Assembly: GCF_027942865.1 (NCBI RefSeq)
Contig: NC_134516.1
Location: 24,697,322 to 24,761,321 of the forward strand
DNA length: 64,000 nt
Reading direction: 5' to 3'
Source: Odontesthes bonariensis
Taxonomy: Eukaryota > Chordata > Actinopteri > Atheriniformes > Atherinopsidae
The notes below the pieces were generated by a model, which saw only the letters and a program-made list of their open reading frames with translations, was not told where the DNA came from and made no database searches. Each line of letters opens with the position of its first letter. The stretch's first letter is position 1. Positions 10,671 to 21,849 of the stretch are shown here, piece after piece. The position numbers and the translations under genes were made by a program.

Positions 10671-10852
10671 TAAGTCGTGTTTTATTCTGTTGTTGACCGT
10701 AAACTTGTAAGCTTTTCTAGGGTAAATAAATAGCAAACGGTGTCGCTAAACGTAGTATAAAATGCAAAATATAAAAAGTTAAAAATATCGCCTGATATGC
10801 GAGTGTGTGAATGATGAGCGAAGCCGCGCTGTTTTATGATAGCTGGAAAACG

Positions 10853-10935
10853 GATGAATGGATGGATGGATGGATGGATGATGGATGGATGGATGATGGA
10901 TGAATGGATAGATGGATGGATGGATGGATAGATGG
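10853..10935. repeat. ATGG/GATG microsatellite
   Basis: Imperfect tetranucleotide run in the first intron of the transposon gene. Confidence 0.85.
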
Positions 10936-11559
10936 AGTAGTGCCAGGAGACAGTTCTGTTTTTAAAAATGTAGCTCGGTAGGTCAACAAACTAATAGAAG
11001 TCTAACGTAGCTGTCATGCTACCATACAACGCGAATAAGTGTTAGCATTACAGTTACAGAGTACAGTTAATAAACATCACAGCAATTATCCTAGGCCTGC
11101 CGCTGCATGTATTAAAACCCATATGGACAGATATACTGTATGTATGTATTGAAAGTTAGCCTAATGACATTTTACATTGTTCTGATGGGTTGGCGTGACG
11201 TCAATGTGGCGTTAATCCACGGATCTGATTAGCTGATTTTAGTTCTGATAGAAAGGAAAATAAATAACCTTAATAAATTCAGCCTGGGACAGAAGCTCTG
11301 GCTGCACCCCCTGCTATTTGTCACACCTCTGTGTTACAGCAGGTGCGAGGGTGTGGAATAGGGGCGTGGCATGTATGGGAAAGCTAACACTTTCCCTCAG
11401 CTCTGTGTGCAGCTGCTCTGTGTTTGTTTGTTTGTTTAATGAGTGAGGGGGGCAGCCTCTGTTACAGTTGAATTTACACATTTTTTCAAAATTTTCATTC
11501 ACAGAATGTATGCGTATCCAGCTTTTCGCCGCCAGTCAGCCAGTTCAACCAGACTGCTC

Positions 11560-14500
11560 ATGGCGCCGTCGGAGGAGGCAAAGAGCTTTGGCAGTGTCAG
11601 GTCTGGAAGAGCTAAACCCAAAAAGGAGGTGCTGGCAGAGGCCAGCAGCTTTGTCACTGGCCATGGTGGAGACCAAACTGATGACTTTTTAGTACTGGCT
11701 CACTGCCAGCTTCAGTTTGGTATGTACCAAGGCCAGAGATTTAGATGGCTCCTGGAGAACAGTCTTGGCTATGCAATATATTTATTGCATAGTATTTCAA
11801 ATGAAAGAGCACAAGAAACCCCTCTTTCCCAAAATAAGCAGCTGTTCCTGCAGTACACTTCCCAAGTCAGAGAGATGACAGAGGAGCTGGAGAAGTTTAG
11901 GAAGAAGCAGGGCATGCAGGCAAGAGCACGGGAAACTGGAGACTCGGGCTGTTTGATGGTGGAGTTTGGAGATTTTAAGGGCCGCTCCATGAAGGAGGTT
12001 TATAGCCGCTTTCGGACTGTAGGAACCTTTGGCAGTTCTAATAACCTTTTAATCCACGGGGCCGTTTTCTCCCGTGTTCGGACATACAGGAACTCGGGGC
12101 TTTCTCCCTCAGTTCCTATAACTATTTAGCTCCTTCTCCGAGGTCGGGTCTTTTCATGGTTCTATAGAACGATCTGAGGGAGGTGTGTGGTGGTCGGTAG
12201 CTACGCCCCATGTCATGCTATCACAGCTGAAATGTTTCCTCAAAGACACAGACACAACCGGCGGCTGTTTAATAAGTTAAAATTACACTGGTCTCATTTG
12301 TCTGCAGCGCGCTGCTCTCCTTCCTTCCTTCATGAAATAAAAAAGTATCGTCTCCTGACTCTCTCTGTGAGCTCTTCCAGCCTCCATATTAGACGCCTGA
12401 TGTGATTGTCCATGATTAATATCACCATCATGCAGACCATAAACACAGTGGCCTCCCCACTCTGCATATTAGCTTCTTGGTGGTGTTTTTTCTACTCTCC
12501 TTACTTTTACCGTTTTGTTTTGTGTTTGAATGTAGCGCTAAACGGCTAACGGCTAAAGGCTCTAGCATGGTTGCCGCGTCTGCTCGCGCGAGCGGTGTTG
12601 ATGACGTCACGAGTTCGTGTCCGCCATAGGACCCTATATAGTGGCGCAAGTCGTTGCGCGCCAGTTGTTGCAATTTTCTCCGTCACAGAGGTGGCGCTGC
12701 TACGTGAAGGTTACCTCTACTCTACAACCACGAAAGTGGAGAAGAAAACTGCCGCTGTCAAGAGCAGAAATACTGTAATTAATGATACTGCTGCAGTTTT
12801 TTGATCATTTTAATTATTTAATTCAGTTAATAGAGGTGAAGGTTTGAAGCCCCCGGCATCAACAGAGTCTCTGCCCTCTTCTTTGCCTTCACATATCTGT
12901 CCCGTAGCTTCTTCCACACATTCTTACAGAACTCTCCCTCTTTCCCCAAAGTTCTGCCCATCTCTGTGCACCAGTTTTGGGAGTTTACGTGCTCCCTGTG
13001 CTGTTTCACTGCAGTTTCGTACAGCTGCCTGTACAAACGCACCTCCTCACTGAGCCGGTCTCACATTGGTCCATCCGGTTCGTTGTGCTCGGCGCCGCCA
13101 AGTTACAAAAATCGACTGGTGCACGACAACGCGCTGCGCCGTCTTTTCAAGGTAAGCGCCAGGCCTGATACGTCATTTTGACGTCACGGTCCACCACCGC
13201 CGTGACAGACGCGGCAACCATGCTACCGCCTTAACACGTCACTGAAGCAGACGGCTGCGCGCGGCGCATCAGTCCCTATCAGGTCCCGACTCATGTGCGA
13301 ATGCAGACTGAAACAGTTCCGCTGGGGAAGGAATAGTTATCAGAACGAAATTCGAGGAGGGTAGTTCTGATAACTACTTTCTTAGAACGGTCTGTCCGAA
13401 AGCGGCTTATGAGGACCAGAGCAGGGAGGCCCAGGCCCTCATTAAGTACCTGCTGAGAGCAGATGCCCGGCCCAACACCAACATGGCCGTGTTCAAGGCA
13501 TATGTCTTAAAGAGACAGACACCTGCCTCCACTTCCCCTGCACCACCTGCAGCCTCCACTTCCCCTGCACCACCACCTGCAGCCTCTACTTCCCCTGCAC
13601 CACCACCTGCAGCCTCTACTTCCTCTGCACCACCTGCAGCCTCCACTTCCCCTGCACCACCTGCAGCCTCCACTTCCCCTGCACCACCACCTGCAGCCTC
13701 TACTTCCTCTGCACCACCTGCAGCCTCCACTTCCCCTGCACCACCTGCAGCCTCCACTTCCCCTGCACCACCACCTGCAGCCTCTACTTCCTCTGCACCA
13801 CCTGCAGCCTCCACTTCCCCTGCACCACCTGCAGCCTCCACTTCCCCTGCACCACCACCTGCAGCCTCTACTTCCTCTGCACCACCTGCAGCCTCCACTT
13901 CCCCTGCACCTCCACCTGCAGCCTCCACTTCCCCTGCACCTCCACCTGCAGCCTCCACCTCCTCTGCACCTCCACCTGCAGCCTCCACCTCCCCTGCACC
14001 TCCACCTGCAGCCTCCACCTCCTCTGGAATCCAAACTGGCCCATTGAAAACTGCGACTGTGAAAGCGCTGCTGGCACGGAGCAAACATTTGTCTCCCTCA
14101 CAGCTGGCAAAAAAGCTGACATCACCAGCCAAACCCTGTGAGTAGCAGTTTGAATTTTCCCTCCATCAGTTCTACTTGTGTAGCTTTACCATTTTACAGA
14201 CTTGTAAAACGCAGAGCCTCCACCTTTTTGCAGCTCCAGCACCACAGTGCCCCTTACCACCACCTTCAAAACCCCTGACGGAACACTTGGCCCAACAGCA
14301 GCTTTTCCCCTCTGGTAAGTACGCACCATCCTGTGTACATTTGTCTCTGTGTGTTGTTAGCAGCAGGCCTGATGGTTTAAACATTTGTTCTCCAGGCTCT
14401 TCTGAGGTTGATGATGAGGAACTGGTATCTGCTGCAGAGCAATGTGAAGCACAGCTAAATACAGGTGTGGCATATGACACATATTGTGAGAAGGTTTAGT

Positions 14501-17500
14501 GACAACACTAAAAAGTATTATTTTGTGGAAAACTTCTGTGTTTTAATATATTTTTCTTCACAATACAGAATTCTATCAACCGGGATGCATTCTTTGAGTG
14601 CACTTCTTCCAAACCTTAAGGATGTACAAAGGTGTCTGGTTATTGTTTTGTGATTTTGCTTCCCCCAGCTCACTTCCACTTAACTCTGCGCACCCATGGG
14701 CTCTAATACAATCACCTGAAATTTAATGGCATTTTTCGCAGTTACACTGCGTGCTCCTCTCATTCACGCTTCAGCTCCTCTGAGCCCACAGACGGTGGCC
14801 ATTCCTTGTTCTAACCATTAGAATCGATTAGTAATCGTAGTCTCTTTACTGTGTCTGTGTGCATGGTTCATATCTGTGGGCATCATTAATACTACTGAAT
14901 TCATTTTGCATCATTTTTCTTGCTCTATTCCATTTAATTGTTACTTTTTTTAACATCATTTCTTGTATTCACAGCTTCATATTTCTTGCATCAGAAAGTG
15001 TACACTGGGTTCTTTGCTTCTTAAAACTATTCCTTCAGTTTCTGTCTGTAGTATTTCTGCACTGCGCCTGTTTGTGAGCTGCATTTATGGCATCTTACTA
15101 TCAAACGCAACGGTTAATCTAATATTGTTTTGCTGCCTGCTTGCCTCGTTTCTCCTTCATCAGCTCTTGCAGCCACTGTGCATCTGGAGGCCGGTGCCGA
15201 TCCTCCACCAGCAGCGATACCGGGTCTGGTTCTTCATCAGCCACCGGCTGAGCTTCCCAGTCACTGGAAGAGTCAGCTTCCACCTTTCCAGCAGGAGTGG
15301 ATTCGGCGCACCTTGTTCAAGGCCAACCCACGAACCGGTAAGCCGGAGCTGGTGGCTCCGCTGAAGCTTTGGTGGCATCCTCCTCAGCCCCCCCTCATCC
15401 ACAGCCAGCCTCCCGCCTCACCCGACCAGTTCTTCTGTCGGCCAGTCTTCCTGTGGATGCCCCAGAAGATGTGGCTGTTTCCTCTCGTCTGTGTCCGTCC
15501 AGCCTGTGGCAAGCGCAGACTAACAGCAGCAGGGCTGTACCAAACGGTGCGCAAGGTGTTGGACATTGACGGGTGGTATGACCTTGCCACTGAGTACCTG
15601 GAGTGCAAAGGCTGCTCTAAAAAGTATCCTGCTTGGTCCGAGGACATCTTAGGCCAGCTGGATATGGGCCACCGCAGCCAGTTTCCAGCTTTGCTTACAT
15701 ACAGGTCATTCATAATGAATGTTAACCATTATAAGGTGCTTGCATTTGAGTTGTTCTTGACATTACACTCTTTCCTTCCCTTAGATACTCATGTGACATC
15801 CGGGTGCTGATGATGATGAGGGAGAGGACGATGGGCAACAGTGTGACTCAGCTGTACAAAAAGCTGCTGGAACAACACAGCGAAACACGGATGCAGCGTG
15901 TCCTGCAGTACCTCACAGCTTGTGAACCATTCACAAGGTCCTCTGTAGTGCGCCCCCCTGCATTCGCCGAGCCTCCCCTCTTACCTGCGCTTCCCAAGCC
16001 CAAGTGGCTGTTAGCCGTGTATGCCAGGGATGTTCTTGGGCGACTTCATGAGGTCAAAGCCAAAATCACCAGCATCTTTGGCTCTGTCCTCAAGATGGAC
16101 TCCACGAAAAAGGTATCACAGCTCTGTTTATAAGCAGAATTCTGAGTGTATACATAATGAATACAGATTTGAACTCTTTTTTTTTTCTAATCTTTATCTT
16201 TTCTGCATAGGTCACCAAGAAACTTGCTGGTGCTGCTGCAGGTACAGCTGCCTGGTGCACGAATGTGGGCAACGAGCACGGTCAGGTTCTTGTCTCGGTC
16301 CTGACAGCCGGCGAGGGACAAGCACTGGACGCGATGGCAGCTGGCCTGATGAAGCGGTACAGTGTGGCAGGAGAGGCGCCACCCAGAATGATGTACGTGG
16401 ACAGAGACTGCTGCAGTCAGCATGGCCCTTGTCGGGTGAAGGCCATGTTTTCAGAGTGGGATGGGCTTCAGGTGCGCCTTGATATCTGGCATTTCATGCG
16501 GCGGTTTGCTGCAGGCGTCACAACTGAGGCCCATCTCATGTACAGCATCTTCATGGCACGCCTGTCCACGTGCATTTTTGAGTGGGATCCGGAAGATGTT
16601 GCTGCTCTGCGCCGTGCCAAGGAGGGTGAGCTGGCAGCAAAGAGGATCGGCCACATCTCGGAGGAGGCGGTGACCACTCGCATCACCCGGAGGGAGTTGG
16701 CGCTGCACTGCAGGAGGAGGACCAGAGGGGTGGAGGAGACCACCAGACTGATTGGCTCACTGATCAGTCTGTTTGACAGTGTAAGTGGGAAGGACACTCT
16801 GGGCGTTCCTCTGCTGGACCATGAACGGATCCAGCAGATATGGCAGGAGCAGAGGAAACATGTGGGCTGCATCCAAGACCCAGAGGACTTCCCACTTTAC
16901 ATCAGGACAGGCACCCTGAAGAAAGGCGGTGTGGAGCTGTGCTGCTACAGGTGTGCCCGTGGCTCCACCTCCCTGGAGTCCTTCCACCTCCACCTGAACA
17001 GATTTATTCCAGGTATTGCCTACATATGGGTTACTACCTATTTTGTCTCAATGTGTGGTTGTAAAGACAATTATTTTTTAACATAATTCTATGACATGTT
17101 ACAGATCCTTCACAGCATATGTATGTCATATGTAGTGAATATCTTGTACGAATGTGACAAACGCTTCTTTGTTTATTTCCCTTCAGGAACCAGTGCCAGT
17201 GATGCGCATTTCCAGGCGTATCTCCTTGAAGGGCTGATGCGCTGGAATGATGACCGGATGGAGGACGCCGTCAAAGGAGCACCTGCTTTCCGCTCTTATG
17301 GCGGTGCTCTGAGAGAGGCAGTGGACCAGCTCAGCCAAAGGGTGCTCGGGAGATGCTGGGATGAGCGTTATCGCACACCTGGAGCATACACAGGCAAGAA
17401 ATAATGCCCCATTCAACATGAAAAAGAACAGCGTGATTAATGTGACCTTTAATAACACTATTTATTCAGTTATCAGTTAAACCTTTAATGTATTAAAGGC

Positions 17501-19107
17501 AGCGGGAAGAGAAAGTGTAGCTGCTGTCCAGGAGAAGACAAACTGTTAGATAGATGTAAGGTGAAATATTAATTACTTTCTGTTTTATGTGTTGTTTTTG
17601 TAGGTGAGTTGCTGGGAATGGAGTACTTGTACAGCCAGACCGGCAACACAATGACTACTGTGCTCCAGAGCCCAGAGGAGGAGGACAGGCTGGTGGAGGC
17701 AGTCAGTGATGATGTACAGGATGAGGGGTTTGAAGAGGAGACCTTCAACGACATCACCATTCCTGAGCTCCACGAGGATGACCTCTCCCGTGATCTGGAG
17801 AACAGGCCCTCATCGCTGATGACGAGTCCTCAGGCCTCACCACCTCAGGCCCCTCCATCACCTGCTGACCTGCCGTCCACGTCACATGACGGGGGACAAC
17901 ATGCTGTCGCTGGCCCTTCAGCGCTTCCTGACACTTCTCAGGTAAGACACATTACTGGCTATTTCAATCTAATGACATTTTATTTCATATATATTACTAT
18001 TAATCAATTCATTTATTAGGGAGCAGTCTTCTTACCTCACTGAGCTGCAGGTGACCCAGGTCATCCAGCTGTGGACAGCTCTCCCTGAAGGCGACAAAGA
18101 GCGGGTCAACTACCAGCCTCGTCATCAGCCCAGACTGACAAGTGGCCGTTTTAAGGCTCCTAAGCGGTCTGGAGTCACGCCGGGTGTGGAGAGTGTCAAG
18201 TGCTGCTTGATTGGACATCCTGGGGGGCCAGCACAGTGGCCCAGCACCAGCCGCTTGGTGGAGGCAATGTGCACACGGCTGTGCACTTTGCACAAGACCA
18301 CCACCAAGAAGGCTGGAGATGGACCAAGATACTCAGCGACTACCACCACATCCGGGACCTCGTGCTCAACAGTCCGCGGGTTCTGGCTGAGACGATGATC
18401 CAGCTCTTTGAGCTAAATCAGAGGACACTCATTCAATGGTAGGTCAGGCACATTATTCACCTCAAATTGACTGAAGAGCTCTCTAATGAATACATATCTA
18501 ACAAAACTGGTCTTCTCTCAGGTTTCAACGGCGACAGAAGAGCCAGGAGAAGAGTGTCCTTTCTCAGGGAATGACTGCAACAAACCCGATTCCTCTGGCA
18601 CCCGACCAGCTTCCACCACCCAAGGAGAAGCTGGGGCTCCTTCCCTCCACATCTGGCCCCAGGCATGAGTTTGTCCTCCCTCCAAATCTGGAAGGACAGG
18701 CTCCTGTTCTGCGGCCAGGCCGACGGCCCGCTGCTGCCACCAGAGTGCAATTGATTTTACCCACCTCCACGGCACCAGACACTGAGCAGCCCGTGCAGTT
18801 CATAATGCTGACAGCGCCTGGTGCCTCAGCACCCACTGCAGGCCCAGCTCCTCCCATTCTGCCCCCTGCTGCTCCTGTGTCCCGGTTCACAGAGAGGAAC
18901 AGGCGCCGGCGGGCTCTCCAGGAGGAGAGTGGAGTCCAAAAAAGGAAATATGTCGGAGCAGTCGGCTACAACACCTGCAGCCAGTGTGGGCACCCAAAGA
19001 CTAAAGAGTTCGGGCACAGTCGTCACGGCAATAAGACATTTTGCTCACGTGCCTCGAACGGCAAAACTCTGGAAGAGTGGCTGGCAGAACAGAGACCAGC
19101 AAAATAA
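11560..19107 (+). CDS. DDE-type transposase of the Dada-like element (spliced)
   Basis: Coding exons by splice sites and phase: 11560-12008 plus 13403-14137 (split by a nested transposon), 14234-14314, 14396-14464, 15164-15704, 15785-16112, 16211-17012, 17187-17393 (GC donor), 17604-17941, 18027-18438 and 18522-19107. Order of parts: N-terminal FGMYQGQRFRWLLEN module; Pro/Ala/Ser/Thr minisatellite; zinc-binding domain (PACGKRRLTAAGLY...ECKGCSKKY; I recall this as DUF6729); DDE core with candidate acids in MDSTKK (Asp codon 16098-16100), YVDRDCC (16400-16402) and TSLESFH (Glu 16976-16978), plus LDIWHFMRRF; acidic linker; VIQLWTALPEGDK helical region; and a C-terminal Cys/His segment (CSQCGHPKTKEFGHSRHG). 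It would cut and join element ends in the nucleus. Defects seen: the nested insertion and a frameshift near 18315-18325. Start chosen at ATG 11560; an in-frame ATG at 11503 is possible. Confidence 0.7.
12009..13402. mobile_element. Nested PIF/Harbinger-like element
   Basis: A 1,394-bp insertion in the first coding exon of the Dada-like gene. It begins CTTTCGGACTG and ends in CTGTCCGAAAG reversed, giving ~9-bp perfect inverted ends (CTTTCGGAC). The host frame resumes right after it (YEDQSREAQALIKYL). It carries a minus-strand MADF exon, the DNA-binding partner gene of PIF/Harbinger transposons, but no transposase, so it is a deletion derivative. No clean 3-bp target duplication is visible. Confidence 0.6.
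12827..13060 (-). pseudogene. MADF (Myb/SANT-like) exon of a Harbinger element
   Basis: The minus-strand translation DRLSEEVRLYRQLYETAVKQ then REHVNSQNWCTEMG...NVWKKLRDRYVKAKKR is a MADF domain, the DNA-binding protein that helps the Harbinger transposase reach the nucleus and the element ends. A stop just before DRLSEE, next to an ATG, suggests the start is damaged. The frame ends at 12827 after LLMPGAS. Confidence 0.6.
13519..14027 (+). repeat. In-frame minisatellite coding Pro-Ala-Ser-Thr repeats
   Basis: 27- and 30-bp units encoding SPAPPAAST or SPAPPPAAST. The first part is arranged as 84-bp higher-order blocks (SPAPPAAST, SPAPPPAAST, SSAPPAAST) repeated about three times, followed by a more regular 30-bp run. 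All units keep frame, giving a flexible, disordered linker of ~170 residues in the transposase. The opposite strand is also open but only as a consequence of the repeat. Confidence 0.9.
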
Positions 19108-19255
19108 ATCTGTTTCTCTTGTAAATATTGTATATTGTGTGCTATAGTATGTATATATTTTTTCTGTACAGATTTTTTAACTTAGTGTACAGTTTTTTTT
19201 ACTTGTGTGTATAGTTTCACTTCAAAGTGTGCCTTTTAACCGTGAGTATAATGGC

Positions 19256-19261
19256 AATAAA
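19256..19261 (+). terminator. Polyadenylation signal AATAAA
   Basis: AATAAA about 150 bases after the transposase stop, followed by a T-rich stretch. An earlier AATAAA at 19104-19109 overlaps the stop codon. Confidence 0.6.
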
Positions 19262-19464
19262 GACTCTTTATTCTTCTTGATTCTTAAATATTTGTTTATT
19301 TTACATTTTGTTCATCTACATTAGATCTGATTGTACCAAAATTTAAGACTCATCATCTGTACATCATCAAGAAAGCTCCATATTACTCCATATACCAGCT
19401 CCCACAGTCTTTGAAGACACTTTATTGTTATCATTATTATACAGAAACAGAAATAAACATGACA

Positions 19465-19721
19465 AGTCATTAGGGGGGCATGTGATATTAAATCCAAAGC
19501 AATGCTCTTCATAATAAACACAAAATTATAAGTATGAATCAATACAATGACGTGACACTGCTATGGCATCAGGCACACTTATTATCATTATGGCTATTGT
19601 TATTGTTATTATAATAACAATAAACAGATAAGCATTATTGGTCATTGGGAGCATATAACCCTAAAGCTAAAGCCATGTTCTTAGTAATACACAAAATAAG
19701 TATTAATTAATACAATGGTCA
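19465..19721. repeat. Subterminal duplicated ~85-bp segments
   Basis: Two diverged direct copies (about 19465-19550 and 19639-19721). They share GTCATT(A/G)GG...GCAT near the start and CACAAAAT...AATACAATG at the end. They lie in the 3' non-coding end of the Dada-like element and could be transposase-binding subterminal repeats. Confidence 0.45.
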
Positions 19722-19725
19722 TAAA

Positions 19726-19749
19726 TCGCGATCGGATTTCTGATCGCGA
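19726..19749. other. CG-rich perfect hairpin near transposon 3' end
   Basis: TCGCGATC, an 8-nt loop, then GATCGCGA. It is a perfect 8-bp inverted repeat in otherwise AT-rich DNA, about 210 bp inside the right end. Confidence 0.6.
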
Positions 19750-19959
19750 GGGCGCATCACAGCTCTGTCCGGCACATATCTGGTTCGCATCTAACTCGCG
19801 GCAGGTGAGTCCATTGACATAGTATTCAAAATCTTCCATAATGCACAGAGATATCGCCTGGATAAAGCTGCATGGAAAAATGTCTCTGATATTTAATTAA
19901 TCTGTATTTTCTGCGTCTTTTCACTTGCGTTGACGGGCTCAAAGATCGGCTCCCTTCCT

Positions 19960-19997
19960 ATGCTAAGCGAGCGCTCTACCATTTGAGCTAATTCCCC
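19960..19997 (-). tRNA. 5' half of the split tRNA-Ala (AGC)
   Basis: The first 38 nt of tRNA-Ala, GGGGAATTAGCTCAAATGG... through the anticodon loop TTAGCAT. Its 3' half is 9,557 bp away at 10368-10402. Confidence 0.9.
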
Positions 19998-20675
19998 TTC
20001 GGTTGATGTATTCTTAGAGCTTCCAAATTAACGAACCATTTCTGACCAAACGATCCATTCCTTGATACATAAAAAGGAATAGATCTCACAACTGAAGCTT
20101 GTTGGTTTTTATCAGTGTTTTTCAGAGTGGTTGAATGTATCAAGTAGAGTCTTGCGTTCGATCAGTGAGACATGGAAAATCCGTAGTGTTTCATGGTTTG
20201 GCAGATTCTTTTTTCTCTCCGATTTTAAACAAATTTGAATTTGCACATAAGTTGGTTTGTCTTTATAAGATGATCATTAAGGCCTCTCACCAGAAGAGCA
20301 CCTAAAAGATTTCTGAGGAGTGCGGACATCAATCCCACCACATTTTGCCTGGAAAGCAAGCCCTTTAGAATTTGACATAGTTTGTCTTCCATATTTGGGT
20401 ATATTCTGAAGAGATTGTAATAACCCCAACCTTAAATTTGACTTATCCTAAGTGCAATTGCTTTTGTTTCGCCCAATTTTAAATCAAACAACCTCAAACA
20501 TCCCTACATGGTACCACATTTAGATAATAATGATTCTATTTTTGTGAAAGGAGGATAAATTCATATCCGCTGCACGCGAGGCCATTGTTTCTAATGAGGC
20601 TCCAATTTTGAGATCAAAATTATACCAGCTGTAGTTTAAGACGGAATTTTTTATAGTCAAACTTACAAGAGAGAG

Positions 20676-20757
20676 GAGGAGGTGGCCGAGCGGTTAAGGC
20701 GATGGAGTGCTAATTCATTGTGCTTTGCACGCATGGGTTCGAATCCCATTCTCGTTG
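20676..20757 (+). tRNA. tRNA-Ser (GCT)-like, degenerate
   Basis: Acceptor GAGGAGG no longer pairs fully with TCTCGTTG. The anticodon loop begins with G (GTGCTAA) and the anticodon stem contains a changed base (TTCAT). The T arm is intact. Probably a pseudogene within the array. Confidence 0.75.
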
Positions 20758-21016
20758 GCTTTGCATGTCAAGTTCTGTTCTGGGTTGTTAAAATTTCTCA
20801 TTCCACTTCTTACAAGCAGGCTTTTCAAACAATGCTTCTGTCGCAGAATTTTTATTTGCCTACACAAAGTTCATTTGGGCGATTGAATCTATCATGAAGA
20901 ATTTTGTGTTTAACTTGAGGCTAATGTGAAAGAGCTGTCTTTCTTTCAGTTTGCATCCACCTTTGCCACATCCAGCTGTTAACAATTTCCTCAAAATAGG
21001 ACAAATTTAAGACAAC

Positions 21017-21089
21017 TGGAGAATGCGGGCGTCGATCCCGCTACCTCTCACATGCAAAGCGAGCGCTCTACCATTTGAGCTAATTCCCC
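21017..21089 (-). tRNA. tRNA-Ala (TGC)
   Basis: Complete 73-nt cloverleaf with anticodon loop TTTGCAT, intact D arm (AAATGGTAGAGC) and T arm (GCGGG-ATCGACG-CCCGC). The best-formed TGC copy in the array. Confidence 0.92.
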
Positions 21090-21767
21090 TTCAATTGATG
21101 TATTATTAGCGCTTCCAAATTAACGAACCATTTCTGAGCAAACGATCCATTCCTTGATACATAAAAAGGAATAGATCTCACAACTGAAGCTTGTTGGTTT
21201 TTATCAGTGTTTTTCAGAGTGGTTGAATGTATCAAGTAGAGTCTTGCGTTCGATCAGTGAGACATGGAAAATCCGTAGTGTTTCATGGTTTGGCAGATTC
21301 TTTTTTTTTTCCGATTTTAAACAAATTTGAATTTGCACATTAGTTGGTTTGTCTTTATAAGATGATCATTAAAGCCTCTCACCAGAAGAGCACCTGAAAG
21401 ATTTCTGAGGAGTGCGGACATCAATCCCGCCACATTTTGCCTGGAAAGCAAGCCCTTTATAATTTGACATAGTTTTTCTTCCATATTTGGGTATATTCTG
21501 AAGAGATTGTAATAACTCCAACCTTAAATTTGACTTATCCTAAGTGCAATTGCTTTTGTTTCGCCCAATTTTAAATCAAACAACCTCAAACATCCCTACA
21601 TGGTACCACATTTAGATAATAATGATTCTCTTTTTCTGAAAGGAGGATAAATTCATATCCTCTTCACGCGAGGCCATTGTTTCCAATGAGGCTCCAATTT
21701 TGAGATCAAAATTATACCAGCTGTCGTTTAAGACGGAATTTTTTATGGTCAAACTTACAAGAGAGAG

Positions 21768-21849
21768 GACGAGGTGGCCGAGCGCTTAAGGCGATGGACT
21801 GCTAATCCATTGTGCTTTGCACACATGGGTCCGAATCCCATTCTCGTCG
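21768..21849 (+). tRNA. tRNA-Ser (GCT), variant
   Basis: The D loop has GCGCTTAAGG instead of GCGGTTAAGG, and the T loop reads TCCGAAT as in the copy at 8935. Acceptor and anticodon arms are intact. Reduced activity is likely. Confidence 0.82.

Larger units (their letters stand above)
10403..19959 (+). mobile_element. Dada-like DNA transposon inserted in tRNA-Ala
   Basis: A 9,557-bp insertion whose length follows both from the broken 1,092-bp period and from the two tRNA halves. It carries a promoter region, one spliced transposase gene (11560-19107), a polyA signal and ~700 bp of 3' non-coding sequence with subterminal repeats. The protein has a DDE-type arrangement, and the target is a multicopy small RNA gene. 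Both fit the Dada superfamily, which is known to insert into U6, U1 and tRNA genes. No long terminal inverted repeat is visible; short inverted CCGTCAA/TTGACGG motifs lie near the two ends (10418-10424, 19930-19936). The family's usual 6-7 bp target duplication cannot be recognised. A nested Harbinger and a frameshift make this copy defective. A KDZ/Zisupton-type assignment is the main alternative. Confidence 0.65.

Noticed and set aside
12571-12804. Plus-strand open frame inside the nested Harbinger
   Set aside because: It lies opposite or beside the MADF exon without matching any transposon protein.
13407-14132. Long minus-strand open frames over the Pro/Ala/Ser/Thr repeat
   Set aside because: They result from the repeat's triplet-compatible unit length; the plus strand fits the spliced transposase.
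10400-19929. TCACTTGCG at 10400-10408 and 19921-19929 as the transposon's target duplication
   Set aside because: Using it would leave 35 extra bases inside the tRNA-Ala, while the edges 10402/19960 rebuild an exact 73-nt tRNA.
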